Made by a program: the position numbers and the translations under genes. DNA of 64,000 bases, from assembly GCA_951804985.1 (NCBI GenBank), contig OX638130.1:102483700-102547699 (forward strand). The letters run 5' to 3'. Shown piece after piece: positions 59,576 through 64,000 of this stretch. Source of the DNA: Dryomyza anilis. Taxonomy: Eukaryota; Arthropoda; Insecta; Diptera; Dryomyzidae. Each line of letters begins with the position of its first letter. The first letter of the stretch is position 1. The notes under the pieces were generated by a model that did no database searches, was not told the origin of the DNA, and saw only the letters and a program-made list of their open reading frames with translations.

Positions 59576-60195
59576 AATGTTGTTTTTTGGAAAATTGGAC
59601 TTTTACGCAAATCTTAATAATAAAGTTTCTTCTTTAGTAACGTGGGCTTATGTTATATTTTTTTGATAGATGACATTACTGAGAATCTTTTGAAAGATAA
59701 AAATATTCCGAAATATATTTAATCAATCCAGCAGTACTGGTCAATGTTTAAGATTTTTTTTTACTTTGATACCCTTCAAAATAGCTGAAATTGAACTACA
59801 CAATTTTTTTTTGCCCACCGAAGTATATGTGCAGAACAGCATTTTTCCAAAAATACTTGATTTGTCTTTGTATTGATATAGCCGACACTCGAAATAATAT
59901 TTGTTAGAGATCTTTCAGATAAGCAAAAGTGAGAATGTAAACATTTGTTCAAGCTATTGCGTGAAAAAAAATTACAGAGAATTAGCTGCCAGAGGTAGTA
60001 TGTGGTAGGAAAAATAAGTGGAAGCCAAATGGTAGACACAGGCATTATATGGTAGTGCGTTAGACAGAGATCATAAATGGACTACGGATTGGGTGTTATT
60101 TCATATATAATAACTCCAAAAGTTCCATAATAAATTTCAATTCTTATTTCCTTTTATTTTTGGGTATTATTTTATAGTTTCTAAATAAATACCTA
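59576..60195. other. AT-rich non-coding DNA
   Basis: No gene or named repeat. Confidence 0.35.
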
Positions 60196-60418
60196 CACTC
60201 AGAAAAAATCCAATAAATAGTGATAAAAACTTTGTCAATAGGACAGTTATTGATGCTATAGTATACAAAAAAAAAATAAATATTTTCATATGAACACAAA
60301 ACCAATTTAATAGTATTTAATAGTATTTTGTAGAATTTAATGGGATTTACCTATTAAAATAATAATTTATCCTATTGAATAATTTTTAAAGTATTGATTT
60401 TATAGTATTTTTTCTGAG
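60196..60418. mobile_element. 223-bp MITE with CTCAGAAAA ends (family of two)
   Basis: CACTCAGAAAAAATCC follows TA, and ATTTTATAGTATTTTTTCTGAG precedes TA. The core GTCAATAGGACAGTTATTGATG and AATGGGATTTACCTATTAAAATAA is repeated at 63289-63505. Confidence 0.8.
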
Positions 60419-61714
60419 TATAGTATATAATTTAAATTTTAATAGAAAGTATCTATATTTAAAAGAAATTACTACGGGTGATAAAAATGTTGAAAAGTAT
60501 TAAAATTTCTTAATTTTTTTAATAAATTATATAACGCTTTTCTTTCTTTGTGTATAAAGTGTTTCAATTAATTTAGTGAAAGACATTTATAATTTAATAT
60601 TTTTAATACTGATACAAACTAAATATTGTCAAGCAATTTTAATTATTTTCACTATTTACTTCCGCATTGCTTCAGGCCATCTTATTTGGCGTAAGCTGTA
60701 AAAATTTAATTGCACAGAGCTCAACAAATAAACAAGTCTCATGGTAATAATATGAGAGAAATGTATGATCAAAGGTTGCTCTACAGGAGGTAGTAAAATA
60801 AAATGTTTATTGACACAAATAAGCATTAAATACGCAAGAATACAAAATATGTAGGGAAAACTATATAAAGCATTGTGGACATTGTGTTGATAGAAAGCAT
60901 AAAGAAAAATATATCAAAATTTTAATATACTATACAACTTTAAATTTTAAAATTCTATTAAAATCTGCATTAATTAGTACTTCGTATTACATAGAAAACA
61001 GAAATGTTGGACTTAAATTTAAGTAAAAATTATACGTTATAGTTTCACTCAATACAAAATTTTAATAAAATTTAAATAATTTAAACAAAAATATACACAC
61101 CTCTATAAATTTTCAATACTATATAATTCTAAGGGCACTGATTTTGACTGTAGTCGTTTAAAGTTAAGAAAAACGCAAAAGAAATTTAGAACCTTTTTAG
61201 CGCCTTTTTAGTATAAAAAAATACAGTTCTTTACACAACTTGTTTTCCTAAAAACTTTTAACGCAATTTATCTTATAAATGTCAGAACTAATTTTAATAT
61301 ACAAATAAATACTAGTATTTAAATAAATTTTAATGATAAATGAAACTAAAATCAAAAAATGTTGATTTGTTTGATATTTTTTTAGATTTAGGATCTAATG
61401 ATAGATAAGAAAATTATTTATAAATATCCAGAGAATAGTTTAAAGTGCCGATCAAACAGTTAACCATCTGTTTTACTCTGTTTTCTATCTAATAAAATAT
61501 AGTAAAAACTACAAAAATCTCATAGATGAAAATAATAAGTTAGATGATCAAGTTTTCGAAATTGTAAAATGAGAAAAAATGTTTAAATTAAATGAAATTG
61601 TGTTAAAATTAAACACAAACGACAATGACAAATATTTTAAAACAATTTCCTTTAAATTTAAGACAATTGTTTTTAATGCAAAATTATAAAAAAAAATATT
61701 AAAATTTAAAACAA
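60419..61714. other. AT-rich DNA containing a left-arm fragment of the 44-kb foldback family
   Basis: From about 61100 to 61320, ATATAATTCTAAGGGCACTG, TTTACACAACTTGTTTTCC and TTTATCTTATAAATGTCAGA follow the order of the left arm at 44155-44350. The rest is anonymous. Confidence 0.5.
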
Positions 61715-61865
61715 TTGTTATATTTTATTATTATTTTTAATTATTTTATTATTATTTTTAATTATTTTATTACTGTTTTTAATTATTTTATTATTAATTA
61801 TTATTATTATTTTTAATTATTTTATTATTATTTATAATTAATTTATTTTATTATTTCAATTTAAT
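61715..61865. repeat. ATTATTTTATTATTATTTTTA simple repeat
   Basis: A/T-only cryptic repeat with a unit near 21 bp, about seven copies. Confidence 0.85.
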
Positions 61866-63288
61866 TTTCTTCTATTCTCGTATGTAATGGTATGTGTAAT
61901 TGCTAAATCCAATAACCTATTTTACTAACGGACATTACTTCTGCTTATTACCTTGGTTATATACAAAGTGGTCCCTCAAAAAAGTGGCTATGAATAATAT
62001 GACAAACACAAATTTCAGTTTAACGCATTAATGCTGCTCCTAGATGTATGTTGTATGAATGTCACATTGCATTTCATACATTAAATGCTGCATACCTTTA
62101 GGGGCATGCTATGAAATCTCGATTTTACCACCAATGTGATAAAATTGAAAACAATTACGTTTAATTTGAAAAAAATTACGTTTAATTCGAAAACAATTTC
62201 AGTTAATTTTAAAACTTTAGGTTTAATTTCAGTTTTAAACAGTTGTTGTTAGCATTAAAGTATTTTTATTTTCTCAGTGTAACAATGGATTTAAATTTAA
62301 AACAGAAAATCATCAATTTATTCAAATAAAATATCAAAATATTAAAAATAGTTTATATTTTAAATTATTTGCAAAAAATCTATTTAAAAATTTATATTTA
62401 TTGGATTTTTGATTTTTATTATTCATTGTTTTGAACTGGCTGCTCTTTTTTATATGTCACAAATGCATCAAATGCATTCTCATAAATTCTATAAAATAAA
62501 AAAGCATTTTATTTAAATTTTTTAACCAGAATATTAATATAATGATGAGCAACATCAGCATCATTCTAATGCACCCTTGTGTAAATCCTTTGAATCGGTT
62601 TTTTTTTCTGCCGCTTAGCACAATTATTATTTACAACTTGACTTTATGACTAAACGCCAATAAATCATAGGAAATCCTTTGTCTGTTGTTGCTCCGTCAG
62701 ACAATTTGTCATTCTACCGTCTGCTTTTCATTTCGTCCTTCTGTCGTTCGTTCGAGCGTTGGGTCCGCGCCAACTCTAAGATCGATGAGTGCGTGTGTGA
62801 CATGTATTCAAACCAGCGGCAAGAGTCACCATAAAATAGCGCTTATCCTGCATGTAATTAAGCTGCACTGAGTTGAATGAGTATCGTGCGTCTCGTAGGT
62901 CCTGTGTCAGTTGAAAGGATTCTCAGTTCATGGATGTACATAATATTATTGCTGTCAAGCTGCTTGTCTGACGAAGTATAATAATAAAAAATTAAATAAA
63001 ATAAAGTATAAAAAAACTTTTCATTCTTAGTCTTGCCTGATTCAACCGAATGAAGGAGTTGTTATCCTTTGTTTGACTGAGTTCAACTTTATTGCATACA
63101 ATTTATGGCAAAACTTATTACAGAATCCTTCAATTTATTTTTGCAACTCAGGGTATTTATACTCGAACAAGACAATACATTATACTCATTTTGCAGAGAG
63201 ATTAAATTATTAAATGTGTTATTAATTTCGAAAAACGCAAAATAAGAAATAAAACGATATACAATGCCAGTATTAAAAATAGCAAAAA
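61866..63288. other. Non-coding DNA; least AT-rich part at 62.68-62.95 kb
   Basis: Positions 62042-62110 share GATGTATGTTGTATG and TAAATGCTGC with 56731-56775, a short dispersed motif pair. Positions 62680-62950 are balanced in composition but have no exon with supporting splice sites. Confidence 0.35.
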
Positions 63289-63505
63289 CTCAGCAAATAA
63301 TCCTATTAAAATTGGTCAATAGGACAATTATTGATTTAATAGTATACAAAAAATAAATATTTTCATTTAAACACAAAAACAATTTAATAGTATTTAATAG
63401 TATTTTGTAGTATTTAATGGGATTTACCTATTAAAATAATAATTTATAGTATTGACTAATTTTAAGAGCAAAAAACTATTGATTTTATAGTATTATTTTC
63501 TGATT
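63289..63505. mobile_element. Second copy of the CTCAGAAAA MITE family
   Basis: GGTCAATAGGACAATTATTG and TTTAATGGGATTTACCTATT align with 60196-60418; the termini are more worn. Confidence 0.75.
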
Positions 63506-63639
63506 GTAGATACATTAATTTCAGTCCAAGTCTGCCATGTGTCGGAGACCTTCGATGCCTCGAAACTTCCTCGAATTAATTTCGTTAAAAAGTTTGATTT
63601 CGTTGGTTTATTGCTTCTAACTTCTAAATAACAAAAAAA

Positions 63640-63735
63640 ATGTGGTGAATTTTGGCGTGGTGAGTTTTAGTGTGGTGAGTTTTAGTGTGGTGAGTTTTAG
63701 TGTGGTGAATTTTATTGTGGTGAATTTGAGTAAGT
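63640..63735. repeat. 15-bp minisatellite GTGTGGTGAGTTTTA, short array
   Basis: Six units identical or nearly so to those at 30245-30770, 33 kb away and in the same orientation. Confidence 0.85.
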
Positions 63736-64000
63736 ACAAAAAAAGTATTCGACAAAAACAACAATGTTCGAAAAGTTTCGCAAAAAAAAAATTTTAAATA
63801 AATTTTTGGATGAAAATAATGGTCGAAATCACCATTTGAAAAACAAAAAAAAAAAAATTAATCGACAAATGTTCGAAAAAAAAATTGGTAAAAAGTTTTT
63901 TTTTGGACGACAAAAACAATTCAATGGTTGAAATCACAATTTTTCCAAAAAAAAATATTCGCCAAAAACAATGTCGAAAAGGAAAAATTGTTTTTGTTTT
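63736..64000. repeat. A-run/T-run low-complexity sequence
   Basis: CGAAAAAAAAATT-like words resemble the interior of the ATGATGAA MITE (55390-55600, 34050-34160). It continues beyond the window. Confidence 0.55.

Noticed and set aside
58391..59577. Thr/His-rich protein genes
   Set aside because: These frames arise from a 15/17-bp minisatellite without stop codons.

Overview
The window looks like AT-rich, repeat-dense euchromatin of a non-Drosophila higher fly (Diptera, Brachycera). Three things suggest this: a USP16/45-type deubiquitinase gene with two very short introns (64 and 68 nt), mini-me/INE-1-like elements carrying GTCY microsatellites, and many small AT-rich MITEs with CACAGAAAA-type ends. 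No bacterial, viral or CRISPR features were seen. All calls rest on reading the sequence by eye, without database searches.

Layout. Positions 1-3011 hold the 3' four exons of a ubiquitin carboxyl-terminal hydrolase of the USP16/45 family (plus strand; 5' end outside the window). Positions 3012-6960 are its 3' flank, with degenerate minisatellites, a 215-bp MITE and a ~115-bp tandem repeat. Positions 6964-16445 form a large imperfect palindrome. Each ~4.1-kb arm carries one intronless 678-codon gene for an Arg/Ser/His-rich protein, and the two genes are divergent, head to head (7267-9303 minus; 14095-16131 plus). Both promoters keep a TATA box, an initiator, a TGAGTCA site and a cluster of four AACGTT palindromes with identical 10-17-10 bp spacing. 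A third, shorter and more diverged copy (16968-18062 plus) follows in direct orientation. It has lost the core promoter and AACGTT region, and its C-terminus is read from an inserted MITE.

Positions 18.1-64.0 kb show no convincing host gene. They contain a dead non-LTR retrotransposon fragment (26.2-27.06 kb), a tRNA-derived SINE (49.9-50.25 kb) with a second fragment at 29.2 kb, several MITE families with visible terminal inverted repeats and nested insertions, foldback elements at 21.7-22.9 and 44.1-45.2 kb, and minisatellites or satellite blocks at 30.1-30.8, 35.1-35.4, 41.1-42.6, 47.8-48.0, 48.3-49.45 and 58.3-59.6 kb. The stretches between are AT-rich and anonymous; some could be intron or enhancer DNA of a large neighbouring gene.

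The most interesting unit is the RS/His-rich gene cluster. It is an apparently undescribed repetitive protein family without an RNA-recognition motif, kept as an inverted pair with a strikingly conserved promoter, plus a promoterless third copy fused to transposon sequence.
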